In this document: piece by piece, positions 16,201-25,520 of the stretch
Layout of the letters: the number at the start of each line of letters is the position of its first letter
Position numbering within the stretch: the first letter of the stretch is position 1
Assembly (NCBI RefSeq): GCF_002072185.1
Contig: NZ_MVIW01000007.1
Coordinates: 1 to 64,000, forward strand
DNA from: Actinomyces denticolens
Lineage (GTDB): Bacteria > Actinomycetota > Actinomycetes > Actinomycetales > Actinomycetaceae
Length of the DNA: 64,000 nucleotides
Reading direction: 5' to 3'
The notes under the pieces: generated by a model
Databases searched by the model: none
Told to the model about the DNA's origin: nothing
The model's input: the letters and a program-made list of their open reading frames with translations, nothing else
Position numbers and translations under genes: made by a program

Positions 16201-16818
16201 GTGCCCCCAGGGGTTGTGGGGGCCGGTGACGGCGGAGACCTTGATGGAGACGTAGTCGACGTCGGCGCGCGTGACGAGGCCCGTGACGGCGGCGAGGCGC
16301 CGCTCGGCCTCCTTCTCCCCCAGGACGGCCTCGCCCAGGAGGTTCACGTTGAGGCGGTTTCCGCCCTTGCGCAGGCGGGCGAGGGCGGGTCCGAGGTTGG
16401 CCTCGGTGGCGTCGACGACGAGGTCGCCGACGAGCTCGCGGAAGGTGCGGCGGGCGATCTTGGCGGCGGTACGCGGGGCCAGGCGCGCGGCGCGCCCGCC
16501 GACGCCGGTGGCGGCGCCGAGCAGCTTCGGCAGGAAGCTGGTGCGCTTGGCGGCCAGGCGGGCGAGCGCGGCCCCGGCGACGTCGAGGTCGGCGGGGCGC
16601 ACGACGTCGTCGGTGAAGCGGGTGGTGAACTCGAGGCCATCGGGGTCGGCCAGGATGCCGGCCAGGAGGGAGGCACTGCGCGGGACGGGCTCGTGGGCGG
16701 AGGCGTCGGCCCAGCGGCGGGCTCGGGCGGTGGCGCGCTGGCCGATGGCCCAGAGGTCGTCGGGGCAGGCGCGGGTGCGGGCGGGGATCGTCGGGGCCGG
16801 GTCGTCCTGGGTCGCCAT
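13267..16818 (-). CDS. putA: Bifunctional proline dehydrogenase / P5C dehydrogenase
   Basis: This 1183-residue protein oxidises proline to glutamate in two steps. The N-terminal half is the FAD-dependent PRODH barrel (NRLNVNLLGEAVLGEKEA, YVSIKVSAV, LNLDMEDYKDLDLT, GIVLQAYLPDS, KVRIVKGANLSMER). The C-terminal half is the NAD-dependent aldehyde dehydrogenase with SPWNFPLAIPTGGV, the general-base motif LLGETSGKNA and the catalytic Cys771 in GHAGQKCSAASLL. No DNA-binding ribbon-helix-helix is present, so unlike enterobacterial PutA it should not regulate its own gene. A Pro-rich linker joins the halves. ATG 16818 gives a sensible N-terminus; the ribosome site is weak. Confidence 0.93.
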   Translation of the reverse strand: MATQDDPAPTIPARTRACPDDLWAIGQRATARARRWADASAHEPVPRSASLLAGILADPDGLEFTTRFTDDVVRPADLDVAGAALARLAAKRTSFLPKLLGAATGVGGRAARLAPRTAAKIARRTFRELVGDLVVDATEANLGPALARLRKGGNRLNVNLLGEAVLGEKEAERRLAAVTGLVTRADVDYVSIKVSAVTGPHNPWGHEEVVAHGVKALTPLYRTARDHGTFLNLDMEDYKDLDLTIEVFTAILDQPDLRDYEAGIVLQAYLPDSLAAMERLQEWAAARVSSGGSRIKVRIVKGANLSMERVDAEIHGWEPVTWPSKQATDTHYKRMLQWAMTPERLANIRLGVAGQNLFDIAFAYELRSARGVQDDVEFEMLSGMATGIAEVVRRDVGQLLLYVPVVDPGEFDVAISYLVRRLEENAAPENFMSGVFDLASDPAVFAREQQRFLDALADLDPDAPVPTPRRAQNRLAEQGAPVPGPPAPGPLPEYAPTPDSDPALPANREWARRIAAAIPGSKRGIDDVRAGEALLATIEDVDSAIAGLTSAQRAWAARPAAERAAIIDHAGDILASRRAELIEVAAAETGKTIDQSDPEVSEAIDFCRHYARMALELADPGCLTGARFTPARVSVVASPWNFPLAIPTGGVVAALAVGSAVVLKPAPPARRCGAEIVRALHAAGVPQDVLMLAPIDDGDVSQRLVTHEGVERVILTGSYDTARLFRSWKPSMRLLGETSGKNAIIITPSADPDLAVRDAVASAFGHAGQKCSAASLLVLVGSAGRSERIARQLVDATASLRVKGPEHLDSQVGPIVVPDDPKAQRGLTALGDGEHWVLAPKHLGGGLWRPGIRAGVAPGSEYHLTEYFAPVIGIMRVDTLAEAIEVVNAVDYGLTSGLQTLDPAELAQWLDGIEAGNLYVNRGITGAIVRRQPFGGWKRSAIGATTKAGGPSYLLGLGEVRPEESAEAEVGSGSLADVDERVTGLFEAVRHELVRADAAWLRRALAADAAAWQERYGRALDATGLACERNILRYRPTPVIVRSVLGVETVDLVRVLAAGVLAGADVELSVEAPLQTALTAAAQAAGVRVELEPEGVWSARLADLGTSDSLGARVRILAPRGVPEASVWEEATSLTIGSPDVALYTGAVTPCPHTELLPFLREQSIAITNHRFGTPLDLAADLI

Positions 16819-16923
16819 GTGCGGCTCGCTCTCACTCGATGATCAGGGACTGATCCAAGTGTGCGGCACGGCGCCGCGACGTGCAGGACTTTCGGCCCTG
16901 AGCGTCGCGGGTCCTTGTCCGAG

Positions 16924-16951
16924 CGGGCCGCGGAGGCCCCTCGGCGGCCCG
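16924..16951 (-). terminator. Hairpin after era
   Basis: An 8-bp stem CGGGCCGC/GCGGCCCG (16924-16931 with 16944-16951) lies 29 bp after the era stop, before putA. No T-run. A likely end of the phoH-era operon. Confidence 0.5.
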
Positions 16952-16979
16952 TCGGCGCCGGGGCTCCTGGGGTGCGCGG

Positions 16980-18116
16980 CTAGAAGCCGAGCTTGGCGAG
17001 GGCCTTGGGATCGGACTGCCAGTCCTTGGCGGTGCGCACGTGGAGGTCGAGGTAGATCTTGCGGCGCAGGTAGTCCTCGATGCCGCGGCGGGCGCGCACG
17101 CCGATCTCCTTGAGGCGGGCCCCGCCCTTGCCGATGACGATGGCCTTCTGGGAGTCGCGCTCGACGACGAGGCTGACGCGCACCTGCATGCGGTTGCCGG
17201 CGCCCTTGACGGGGCCGAGGCTGCCGGGCGTGGTGCCGCGGGGGTCCATGACCTCGTCGACGATGACGGCCAGGGAGTGCGGGAGCTCATCGCGCACCCC
17301 CTCCAGGGCGGCCTCGCGGACGAGCTCGGCGATCATGAGGTCGCGGGGCTCATCGGTGATCTCACCGGTGGGGTAGAGCGGCGGCGAGGGCGGGAGGTGG
17401 CCGGCGAGGACGTCGGCGAGGACGTCGATCTGCTCGCCGCGCGCGGCGGCGACGGGCACGATGTCAGCCCAGTCGCCGAGCTCGTTGACGGCGAGGAGCT
17501 GGGCGGCCAGGGCCTCCTTGCCCACGGTGTCCGACTTGGTGACGACGGCGACGACGGGGGCCCGCAGATCGGCGATGTCGCGGGCGATGAAGCGGTCGCC
17601 GGGGCCGATCCTCTCATTGGCGGGGATGCAGAAGGCGATGACGTCGACGTCGGTGAGGGTCTCGCGGACGAGGTCGTTGAGGCGCTTGCCCAGGAGGGTC
17701 TTGGGGCGGTGCATACCGGGGGTGTCGACGAGGACGATCTGGGCGTCCTCGCGGTGGACGACGCCGCGCACATTGTGGCGGGTGGTCTGGGGGCGGTCGG
17801 ACATGATGGCGACCTTCGTGCCGACCAGCGCATTGGTGAGCGTGGACTTGCCGGCGTTGGGGCGCCCGATGAGGCAGGCGAAGCCGGCGCGGAAGCCCTC
17901 GGGGTAGTCGGGCAGGGCCGGCCCCGCGGCGGCGTCGCCGGCATCCCCCGCGCCGTCGGCGCCGTCGTCGGCCTCGGCGCCGGGCAGGGCGTTCTCACCG
18001 GCCATGAGCTCGGTGTCGGAGGGGAAGCGGATGGGCTCGGCGGGCCCGGTGAACTCAGTGGGCTCAGTGAACCCAGTGGGCTCGGCGTTGTCGTTCTCGG
18101 TGTTCTGGCCGGTCAT
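16980..18116 (-). CDS. era: GTPase Era
   Basis: Era binds the 3' end of 16S rRNA and helps mature the 30S subunit. The GTPase motifs are GRPNAGKST (84-92), the T-x-x G2 region QTTRHNVRG, DTPGMH (G3) and TKSD (G4). The C-terminal KH domain has VIGKGGARLKEIGVRARRGIEDYL. At 378 residues it is about 75 longer than usual because of an acidic, Glu/Ala/Gly-rich N-terminal tail; later Met residues were not preferred because the ATG at 18116 overlaps the upstream stop (ATGA). It is last in phoH-ybeY-corC-era, a conserved actinobacterial operon. Confidence 0.94.
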   Translation of the reverse strand: MTGQNTENDNAEPTGFTEPTEFTGPAEPIRFPSDTELMAGENALPGAEADDGADGAGDAGDAAAGPALPDYPEGFRAGFACLIGRPNAGKSTLTNALVGTKVAIMSDRPQTTRHNVRGVVHREDAQIVLVDTPGMHRPKTLLGKRLNDLVRETLTDVDVIAFCIPANERIGPGDRFIARDIADLRAPVVAVVTKSDTVGKEALAAQLLAVNELGDWADIVPVAAARGEQIDVLADVLAGHLPPSPPLYPTGEITDEPRDLMIAELVREAALEGVRDELPHSLAVIVDEVMDPRGTTPGSLGPVKGAGNRMQVRVSLVVERDSQKAIVIGKGGARLKEIGVRARRGIEDYLRRKIYLDLHVRTAKDWQSDPKALAKLGF

Positions 18117-19405
18117 GGGCGGTGATCGCTCTCGTCGTCGTGGGGGTTGGGGGTGCGGGTGGCCAGGAGGGTGGCGACCTGCCGGCGCCTGCCGGAGGCC
18201 TCTCCTGCGGTGAGACGGATGCCCTGCCAGTCGCCGACGGCGCCGGGCAGGGGGACTCGGCCGATGGCCTTGGTGAGCAGGCCGATGGCGGTGTCGACGT
18301 CGTCGTCGTCGATCTCGAGGCCGAAGAGCTCCCCGAGCTCGTCCAGGCCGAGGCGCGCGGGGAGGCGGTAGGCTCCGTCGCCGAGGTCCTCGACCTCGGG
18401 CTCGGCGTGGTCGTGCTCGTCGGTGAGCTCGCCGACGACCTCCTCCAGCAGGTCCTCCATGGTGACCAGGCCGGCGATGCCGCCGTACTCGTCGACGGCG
18501 AGGGCCATGTGGAAGCGGCCGGACTGCATGTCGCGCAGGAGGTCGTCGGCGGCCTTGGTCTCCGGGACGTAGACGGCCTCGCGGGTGAAGTCGACGACGG
18601 CGCGGGGCTCGTACTCGGGGTGCTCGGCGAGGCGGCGCAGGACGTCCTTGAGGTAGAGGATGCCGCGCACGTCGTCGGCATCGTCGCCGATGATGGGGAC
18701 GCGGGAGTACCCCGAGCGGATGAACAGGCGCATGGCGGCGGCCATGGGCTCGCCGGCCTCCATGGTGACCATGTCGGGGCGGGGCACCATGACCTCGCGC
18801 ACGAGGGTCTGGCCGAGCTCGACGACGCTGCGCATCATCTCGCGGTCCTCGTCCTCGATGGACTCCGATTCGCCGATCTCGTCGATCATCTCGCGAAGGT
18901 CCTGGGTGACGGCCTCACGGGCCTCGGCCTCGGTGAGGGTGGAGGCGCGCCCGAAGTGGGACTCCAGCCAGCGCCAGGGGGCGCCGAGGGCATCGACGCG
19001 GCGCAGGAGGCCGGCGAGGACGAGGAGTGCCCCCTCGGGGTCGCGGCGCCCGAGACGGCGCGGGGAGATGCCCACGACGAGCCCGAGGAGGACGGCGTTG
19101 ACCCCGGTGGCGGCGAGGAGGACCTGCCACCAGGAGGTGAGCAGGCCTGCGACGGCGAGGGTGACGAGGACGGCGGCGAGCATGTCGACGCCGATGCGCG
19201 CCGCGCCGATGGTGCCCAGGACCTCACCGCGGCGCTCGGCGAGGGCCAGGACTCCGGCGGCGCCCCGGCGACCGTCCTCGACGAGGTCCTCGGCGGCGGC
19301 GCGGGTCATGCGGGCCAGGGCGGCCTCCCCGGCGGAGAGGGTGGCGCCCAGGGCGAGGATGAGGACCGAGGCGGTGATGAGCAGGGCGACGGGGGTGCCG
19401 GTCAT
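18113..19405 (-). CDS. CNNM/CorC-type CBS-domain membrane protein
   Basis: This 430-residue hemolysin-C family protein has an N-terminal DUF21 membrane domain with three or four spans ([25 protein letters not shown] at the start), then paired CBS domains ([65 protein letters not shown]) and a CorC_HlyC C-terminal domain. Such proteins act in magnesium/cobalt efflux or homeostasis; the exact metal is unproven. It overlaps ybeY upstream and era downstream by four bases each, so translation of the operon is chained. Confidence 0.87.
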   Translation of the reverse strand: MTGTPVALLITASVLILALGATLSAGEAALARMTRAAAEDLVEDGRRGAAGVLALAERRGEVLGTIGAARIGVDMLAAVLVTLAVAGLLTSWWQVLLAATGVNAVLLGLVVGISPRRLGRRDPEGALLVLAGLLRRVDALGAPWRWLESHFGRASTLTEAEAREAVTQDLREMIDEIGESESIEDEDREMMRSVVELGQTLVREVMVPRPDMVTMEAGEPMAAAMRLFIRSGYSRVPIIGDDADDVRGILYLKDVLRRLAEHPEYEPRAVVDFTREAVYVPETKAADDLLRDMQSGRFHMALAVDEYGGIAGLVTMEDLLEEVVGELTDEHDHAEPEVEDLGDGAYRLPARLGLDELGELFGLEIDDDDVDTAIGLLTKAIGRVPLPGAVGDWQGIRLTAGEASGRRRQVATLLATRTPNPHDDESDHRP

Positions 19406-19856
19406 GCGCCCCTGCTCGCGAGGAAGGTGAGGAGGAGGGTGCGCTGGAGGTCGAACATCTCCTTCTTCTCCTCGGGCTCGGCGTGGTCGTAGCCGAGCAG
19501 GTGGAGGATGCCGTGGGTGGCCAGCAGCAGCATCTCCTCCGCGGCGGAGTGCCCCGCGGCGATGGCCTGCTTGGCGGCGACCTGGGGGCAGATGACGATG
19601 TCGCCGAGGGTGCCGGCGGGGGCGGGGTCGTCCTCGTCGCCGGGGCGCAGCTCGTCCATGGGGAAGCTCATGACGTCGGTGGGGCCGGGCAGGTCGAGCC
19701 AGCGGACGTGGAGCTCGGCCATGGGCTCGGGGTCGATGAAGAGGATGTTGAGCTCGGCCAGCGGGTTGACGTGCATGGCGGCCAGGACGTGGTCGGCCAG
19801 CGCGGCGAACTCGGCGCCGTCGATGGCGACATCCGTCTCGTTGTTGATCTCGGTGG

Positions 19857-19860
<4 letters not shown>
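19402..19860 (-). CDS. ybeY: Endoribonuclease YbeY
   Basis: This 152-residue zinc-dependent RNase takes part in 16S rRNA 3' processing and ribosome quality control. The metal site [11 protein letters not shown] (H-x3-H-x5-H) is complete, and DVMSFPMDE and [14 protein letters not shown] are family blocks. ATG 19860 overlaps the phoH stop by four bases; its own stop overlaps the corC-like start by four bases. Confidence 0.95.
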
Positions 19861-21068
<1,208 letters not shown>

Positions 21069-22131
21069 CGCGGCCGATCCTACCGGGGCGGGCAAGGGCG
21101 AGCGGACGGCGCGGACCGGAGCGCTGTCCGGCCCCGGTGGCCACCACCACGAGTTCGTCCCTTTTCCGCCGATTCCACCCCTTACGTACCGAAGCCGGCT
21201 TCAGAGGCACGAAGTCGGCGGTGGGGATGATGAGCCTGGTCAGTACCTCTGACCAACCCGCCCCGGTGGTACCCTCATCGCGTTGCGCAGCGCCGCGAAA
21301 CCCCGCGTCGCGGCAGGTCAGGGAGCATCAGGAGCTAGCAACTATGGCATTCCAGTGGAAGCGCACCGGGTCGGCACTGCCTTAGCATCCGAGCGGCAAA
21401 GCCCGCACGAGTTCCATCTCGCTATTGTTGACGATTATATTCAGAGCGGCGTTAGCCGCAGCTTCCACCATACCCGTAATATCTCATCTACTGCTCTTCA
21501 CGTTTTCAGCCGATCTCCCAGCCTCTTCAACCTCCGCGACCGCCGCCGCACGGGATTCATCCTGGGCATCGCCCGGCAGTTGAGGGCACCGTCTGGCCGT
21601 CTGGGGCGTCGGTGGGCCGTCCGGAGCATCGCGGGGAGCGCTGCCCTGGACGGCCCGGCGGTGCTCTGGACGTTCCAGCGCTGCTCCGGAGGGCCCGGCG
21701 CTGCCCTCGATGAGTGGGGAAGCGGGGGCACTGCGACCGCCAAACGCCATCACCTTCCACAACCTGACCCGACCGCACCCCACCAACGAGTCCATCAACC
21801 CCGGCCAGGACGACCCAGACCAACAAAACACACCCTATGAGCCAGGTGGGAGGACATCTCGTCGAACTCTTGGAAGCACGGCCGCCGAGAGGCGCCGACG
21901 CGGATGAGAATGACAGGGATGCAACATGCCCGGATTCGGTGGACTGCGCCGGGAAACTGTTCCGCCCGTCGATCGGGGCCCTTGCGGCTCTGCTCAGCCT
22001 CCTGATGCACCGCTGAATCGGCATCCCGCCACTGGGGGCCATCCGGCGGCCTCCGGGTGACTCCCTGCTATTGGGCCCCGGTCACGAGAGGTACGTCCAC
22101 TGCGGATCAGCAACCTGGGATCGCCGCGGTA
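21069..22131. other. 1.06-kb stretch with no recognisable gene
   Basis: Between divergent phoH and the 3' end of the EamA gene no open frame gives a recognisable protein. There is a perfect 7-bp inverted repeat, TGGTCAG (21237-21243) and CTGACCA (21249-21255). A patch at about 21420-21530 is clearly less GC-rich than its surroundings, and a GC-rich area at 21570-21720 repeats words such as GCGCTGCCCT. Possible contents are a degraded insertion or an untranslated RNA; neither can be shown by reading. Confidence 0.5.
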
Positions 22132-23001
22132 CTACAGCGCCATCGCGAGCGTACCGGCCGTCAGCAGGGCGAGGCCGGCCAGGTAGCGACGGCTCAGGCG
22201 CTCGCGCAGGATGAGGACGGAGAAGACGACCGTGACGAGGATGCTCAGCTTGTCGATCGGCACGATGACGCTCGCCGGGCCATCCTGCAGCGCCCGGTAG
22301 AAGCAGAGCCACGACGCCCCGGTCGTGAGCCCCGAGGCCAGCACCAGCGCCAGCTCGCGCCGGGGCAGGGAGCGCAGGGGACGGCGTCGTCCTCCCACGG
22401 CGACCATCGCCCATGCCATGACCAGGACCACGGCCGTACGGATCGCCGTCCCCAGGTTCGACTCCACGCCGACGATCCCGAGCTTGCCAAGGATCGCCGT
22501 CAGCGCGGCGAACACCGCCGACCCCAGCGCGTAGACCAGCCACCCCCGGGAACCCGGTCGCCCGGGATCGGGTCTCGCGGCGTCGGAGCGCTCCAGCATG
22601 AGCAGCGTGCCCACGACCATGAGGACCACGCCCGCTCCCCCGAGCGCCGTCAACGGCTCGCCCAGGAGGACCACCGCGAGCAGCACCGTGAGCACGGTGC
22701 TCAGCTTGTCTATCGGGGCGACCCTCGAAGCCTCCCCGAGCTGGAGGGCCTTGAAGTAGCACAGCCATGAGGCCCCTGTGGCCAGCCCGGAGGCGACGAG
22801 CCAGCCGAGGGTGGCGGCATCGATGCTCGCGATCTGAGCCTGCGAGCCCCGGAGGAGCACCATGGCGCAGGCCGCCACCAGCACCACGGGCGTGCGCAGG
22901 GCGGTGGCCAGGGTGGAGTCGATCTGCCGGATGCCCGCCTTGGCGAGCACCGCCGTCAGCCCGGCGAACAGGGCCGAGCCGCAGGCGAACACGATCCACA
23001 T
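22132..23001 (-). CDS. EamA-family transporter (drug/metabolite superfamily)
   Basis: This 289-residue inner-membrane protein consists of two EamA repeats of five spans each, with matching motifs in each half: ASGLATGASWLCYFKALQLG and ASGLTTGASWLCFYRALQDG, each followed by PIDKLS. The internal duplication is unusually clear. Members export amino acids, sugars or other metabolites; the substrate is unknown. ATG 23001 lies 6 nt after TAGCCT (23008-23013 on the complementary strand), suggesting a leaderless transcript. Confidence 0.88.
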   Translation of the reverse strand: MWIVFACGSALFAGLTAVLAKAGIRQIDSTLATALRTPVVLVAACAMVLLRGSQAQIASIDAATLGWLVASGLATGASWLCYFKALQLGEASRVAPIDKLSTVLTVLLAVVLLGEPLTALGGAGVVLMVVGTLLMLERSDAARPDPGRPGSRGWLVYALGSAVFAALTAILGKLGIVGVESNLGTAIRTAVVLVMAWAMVAVGGRRRPLRSLPRRELALVLASGLTTGASWLCFYRALQDGPASVIVPIDKLSILVTVVFSVLILRERLSRRYLAGLALLTAGTLAMAL

Positions 23002-23039
23002 GAGCCCAGGCTAGCCCGCCCGGTCTCCCAGCAGCCCCA

Positions 23040-23108
23040 CGAGTTCGTACTTTCGGTGACGAGTTCGGCGGGCGGAGGGACGAACTCGTCACCGAAAGTA
23101 CGAACTCG
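23040..23108. terminator. 28-bp perfect hairpin between ABC permease and EamA genes
   Basis: The arms 23040-23067 and 23081-23108 are perfect complements over 28 bp around a 13-nt loop. The arm itself contains two CGAGTTCG words. It lies 62 bp after the ABC permease stop and 38 bp before the EamA start, so it may terminate the ABC operon. A related partial sequence, CACGAGTTCGT, occurs near 21148. Confidence 0.75.
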
Positions 23109-23170
23109 ACGAGGCGCGCGCGTGCCGGCAGTGCCTTCCGTGATCGCTCGGCGGCAGCGCCTCCCGGTCC

Positions 23171-23917
23171 TCAGCGGGTCCTGCGGGGCATCGTCAGCGG
23201 GGCGGCGGTGAGCAGCACGAGTCCGATCACCGCCAGCACCACGGCGTCCATGACGAGGCCCTGCGTCACCGCCGCCCCCGCCTGGACCTCGCCGACGGCG
23301 TTGACCGCCCAGCTCATCGGCATCGCCTGGCTGACCGGTTCCAGGGCCGACGGCAGCTGGCCGCGGGGGACGAGCATCCCGCACAGGAAGACCTGCACAC
23401 CGATGAGCAGGGGCATGAACTGCACCGCCTGGAACTCCGTGCGCGACAGCGCCGATACCAGCAGCCCCATCGCCACGCCGACGAAGGCGTCCAGCAGCGC
23501 GGTCAGGATGATCCAGATCCAGTTCCCGGCGATCGTCACGCCCAGCGCCCAGGCGCACACGGCGGAGAGCACGAGGGCCTGCCCCACCGCGATCACCGTG
23601 AAGGCCGTCGCGTAGCCCATGAGGAGGTCGGCGCGCCGCATCGGCGTGGTCCACAGGCGCTCCAGGGTCCCGCTCACGCGCTCCTTGAGCATGGTGATGC
23701 TCGTGACCAGGAACATGACGGACATCGGCAGGATCGCGATCATCTGCACGGCCACCCGGTCGAACAGCGCGTCCCCGCCCGGGTAGTCCCTGTAGATGAA
23801 GTACAGGAGCGTCACCAGCAGCGCCGGGACCGCCAGGATGAGGGCGATCGTGCGCCTGTCATTGAGCAGTTGGGACAGGACTCGCCTGACCGTGGCGGCA
23901 TAGGTTCGCATTTTCAT
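23171..23917 (-). CDS. ABC-2 type transporter permease
   Basis: This 248-residue membrane protein has about six spans and the ABC-2 pattern: a first span IALILAVPALLVTLLYFIY, the loop KERVSGTLERLWTTPMRRADLLMGY typical of YhgE/NodJ-type permeases, and FLCGMLVPRGQLPSALEPVSQAMPMSWAVNAV near the end. Its ATG overlaps the ATPase stop by four bases. Together with the ATPase and the upstream TetR gene it forms a regulator-exporter unit; the substrate is unknown, with drugs plausible. Confidence 0.88.
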   Translation of the reverse strand: MKMRTYAATVRRVLSQLLNDRRTIALILAVPALLVTLLYFIYRDYPGGDALFDRVAVQMIAILPMSVMFLVTSITMLKERVSGTLERLWTTPMRRADLLMGYATAFTVIAVGQALVLSAVCAWALGVTIAGNWIWIILTALLDAFVGVAMGLLVSALSRTEFQAVQFMPLLIGVQVFLCGMLVPRGQLPSALEPVSQAMPMSWAVNAVGEVQAGAAVTQGLVMDAVVLAVIGLVLLTAAPLTMPRRTR

Positions 23918-24753
23918 CGGTTCATCTCCTTGCTCGCGGTGCCGACACTGCCGGCCCGCCCGACACCGCCGGCCCGCCCGGTGCTCTCGGCCGACTCGGC
24001 CTGACGGATGATGGTGAGGAAGGCGTCGTCGAGCGTCTCCGCCCCGGTGCCGGCCAGGAGCTCCGGCGCGGTGGCCTCGGCCAGGATGCGGCCCTCCCGC
24101 ATGAGCAGGACGCCGTCGCAGCGGAAGGCCTCATCCATGACATGACTGGAGACGAGGATCGTGGTGCCGCCCTCGGCGATGCGGCGGAAGGCCGCCCACA
24201 GATCCTCCCGGGTGACCGGATCCAGGCCGACCGTCGGCTCGTCGAGCACCAGCAGCTCCGGGGCGGCGACGAGCGCGCAGGCCAGCGAGACCCGGTTGCG
24301 CTGACCGCCGGAGAAGGTGCCCACCAGCCTCCCTGCGATGCCGGAGATGCCGACCTCCGCCAGGACCTCGTCGACGCCCCTGGCGCGCGGCCCGGCCAGG
24401 CGGGCGAAGTAGGCGACGTTCTGCCGAGCGCTCAGGTCCGGGTAGATCGAGGCCTCCTGGGTGAGGTAGCCGATGCGGCCGCGCAGCGATGCGCTGCCCG
24501 GCACGGCCCCGAGGACCTCCAGATCCCCCGAGTAGCGCTGCACTCCGACGATCGAGCGCATGAGCGTCGTCTTCCCGCAGCCCGACGGCCCGAGCAGGCC
24601 GGTGATGGAGCCCGGGGCCAGAGCCAGGTCGAGGCCATGGAGGATCTCGTTGCCGCCGCGAGTGACCACGAGGCCGGTGGCGCGCACGGCGGGCGCGGGC
24701 GCCGACGGCTCTGGAGTGGGGCCCTCTGATGAGGCATTCTCATTTTTCATCAT
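23914..24753 (-). CDS. ABC transporter ATP-binding protein
   Basis: This 279-residue ATPase drives the following permease. Walker A GPSGCGKTT, the Q-loop YLTQEAS, signature FSGGQRNRVSLACAL and Walker B LLVLDEPTVGLDP are all present. The start is one of two adjacent ATGs (24753 or 24750); a TATATT box ends 6 nt before the first, so translation is probably leaderless. The C-terminal ~25 residues are a Gly/Ser-rich tail. Export-type subfamily is inferred from the ABC-2 permease partner. Confidence 0.88.
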   Translation of the reverse strand: MMKNENASSEGPTPEPSAPAPAVRATGLVVTRGGNEILHGLDLALAPGSITGLLGPSGCGKTTLMRSIVGVQRYSGDLEVLGAVPGSASLRGRIGYLTQEASIYPDLSARQNVAYFARLAGPRARGVDEVLAEVGISGIAGRLVGTFSGGQRNRVSLACALVAAPELLVLDEPTVGLDPVTREDLWAAFRRIAEGGTTILVSSHVMDEAFRCDGVLLMREGRILAEATAPELLAGTGAETLDDAFLTIIRQAESAESTGRAGGVGRAGSVGTASKEMNR

Positions 24754-24788
24754 GTGATGAATATACGGGCGCGGGCCCGCATCGTCAA
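24746..24788 (-). promoter_or_regulatory. ABC exporter promoter with TetR-type operator
   Basis: On the minus strand TTGACG (24783-24788) and TATATT (24760-24765) are exactly 17 bp apart. The palindrome TTCATCA-N2-TGATGAA (24746-24761) overlaps the -10 box and both candidate start codons. A repressor bound here would block transcription start; the TetR gene directly upstream is the probable source. Confidence 0.78.
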
Positions 24789-24817
24789 GAGTCATCACTG
24801 GAGCCCGCCGCTTCCCG

Positions 24818-25432
24818 TCAGGCGGCCGACGAGGGCAGGTCCCCCGTCGCGTAGCGCTGGATGGTGGGGGCGATGAACGCCACTGCCTCCTCGATGTCGA
24901 GTGAGGCGATCTCATCGAGACGGGCCACCCAGCGCGCCATGCCGAATCCGATGAGCTGGCTGACGATGAGCTGGCCGCGCAGCTCGGGCCGGTCAGGGGC
25001 GAGCTTGTCCATGATGCTGCCCAGGATGCCGGTCACGATGAAGTCGCGGAAGGGCGCCAGGCTCTCGTCATCGCTCATAGCGGCTCGGATGACGGCGGAG
25101 AAGCGATCACCGCCGAGCCCGTCCCACAGGCCGACGAAGGAGCGGACGATCCCCTCCCCCAGCTCCTCGGGGGCGAGGCGCGAGACGGCCTGGGCCCGCT
25201 CGGAGATATCGACGGCGCCGGTCCCGGCCGCCGACGCGACGACTGCCTCGGCGAAGAGCTCGGCGCGATCCCTGAAGTAGTGGTGGACGAGGGCGGGATC
25301 GACGCCGGCATCCCGGGCGACGCCGCGCAGGGAGGTGCGGTAGCCGTCCCTGGCGAACGCCGCGCGGGCGGCGACGAGGATCGCCTCGCGCGCGTCCGGG
25401 CTCCCGGCGGGCCTGCGCCCGCGCGGGCTCAT
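24818..25432 (-). CDS. TetR-family transcriptional regulator
   Basis: This 204-residue repressor has the TetR N-terminal HTH: DAREAILVAARAAFARDGYRTSLRGVARDAGVDPALVHHYFRDRAELFAEAV, and an all-helical ligand domain with the TetR_C_17-like core FRDFIVTGILGSIMDKLAPDRPELRGQLIVSQLIGFGMARWV. It lies upstream and on the same strand as the ABC exporter, separated by 64 bp that hold the operator palindrome, so it most likely represses that exporter until an inducer binds. Start ATG 25432 gives the usual short basic N-terminus (SPRGRRPAGS). Confidence 0.9.
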   Translation of the reverse strand: MSPRGRRPAGSPDAREAILVAARAAFARDGYRTSLRGVARDAGVDPALVHHYFRDRAELFAEAVVASAAGTGAVDISERAQAVSRLAPEELGEGIVRSFVGLWDGLGGDRFSAVIRAAMSDDESLAPFRDFIVTGILGSIMDKLAPDRPELRGQLIVSQLIGFGMARWVARLDEIASLDIEEAVAFIAPTIQRYATGDLPSSAA

Positions 25433-25520
25433 CGCCGCCCCCTCACAGGTGATACCGGCATCGACAGCATGGCCGCAGTATGCCCCATGGGCGTTGGTCG
25501 ACGCCGAGCATCCCCGCGGC

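Noticed and set aside
21434-21439. A perfect TATAAT on the minus strand in the lower-GC patch
   Set aside because: No -35-like box lies 16-18 bp upstream and no gene follows at a sensible distance.
21283-21840. A 185-codon plus-strand frame in the 21-22 kb gap
   Set aside because: The translation has no recognisable domain and changes composition abruptly; long chance frames are common at this GC content.
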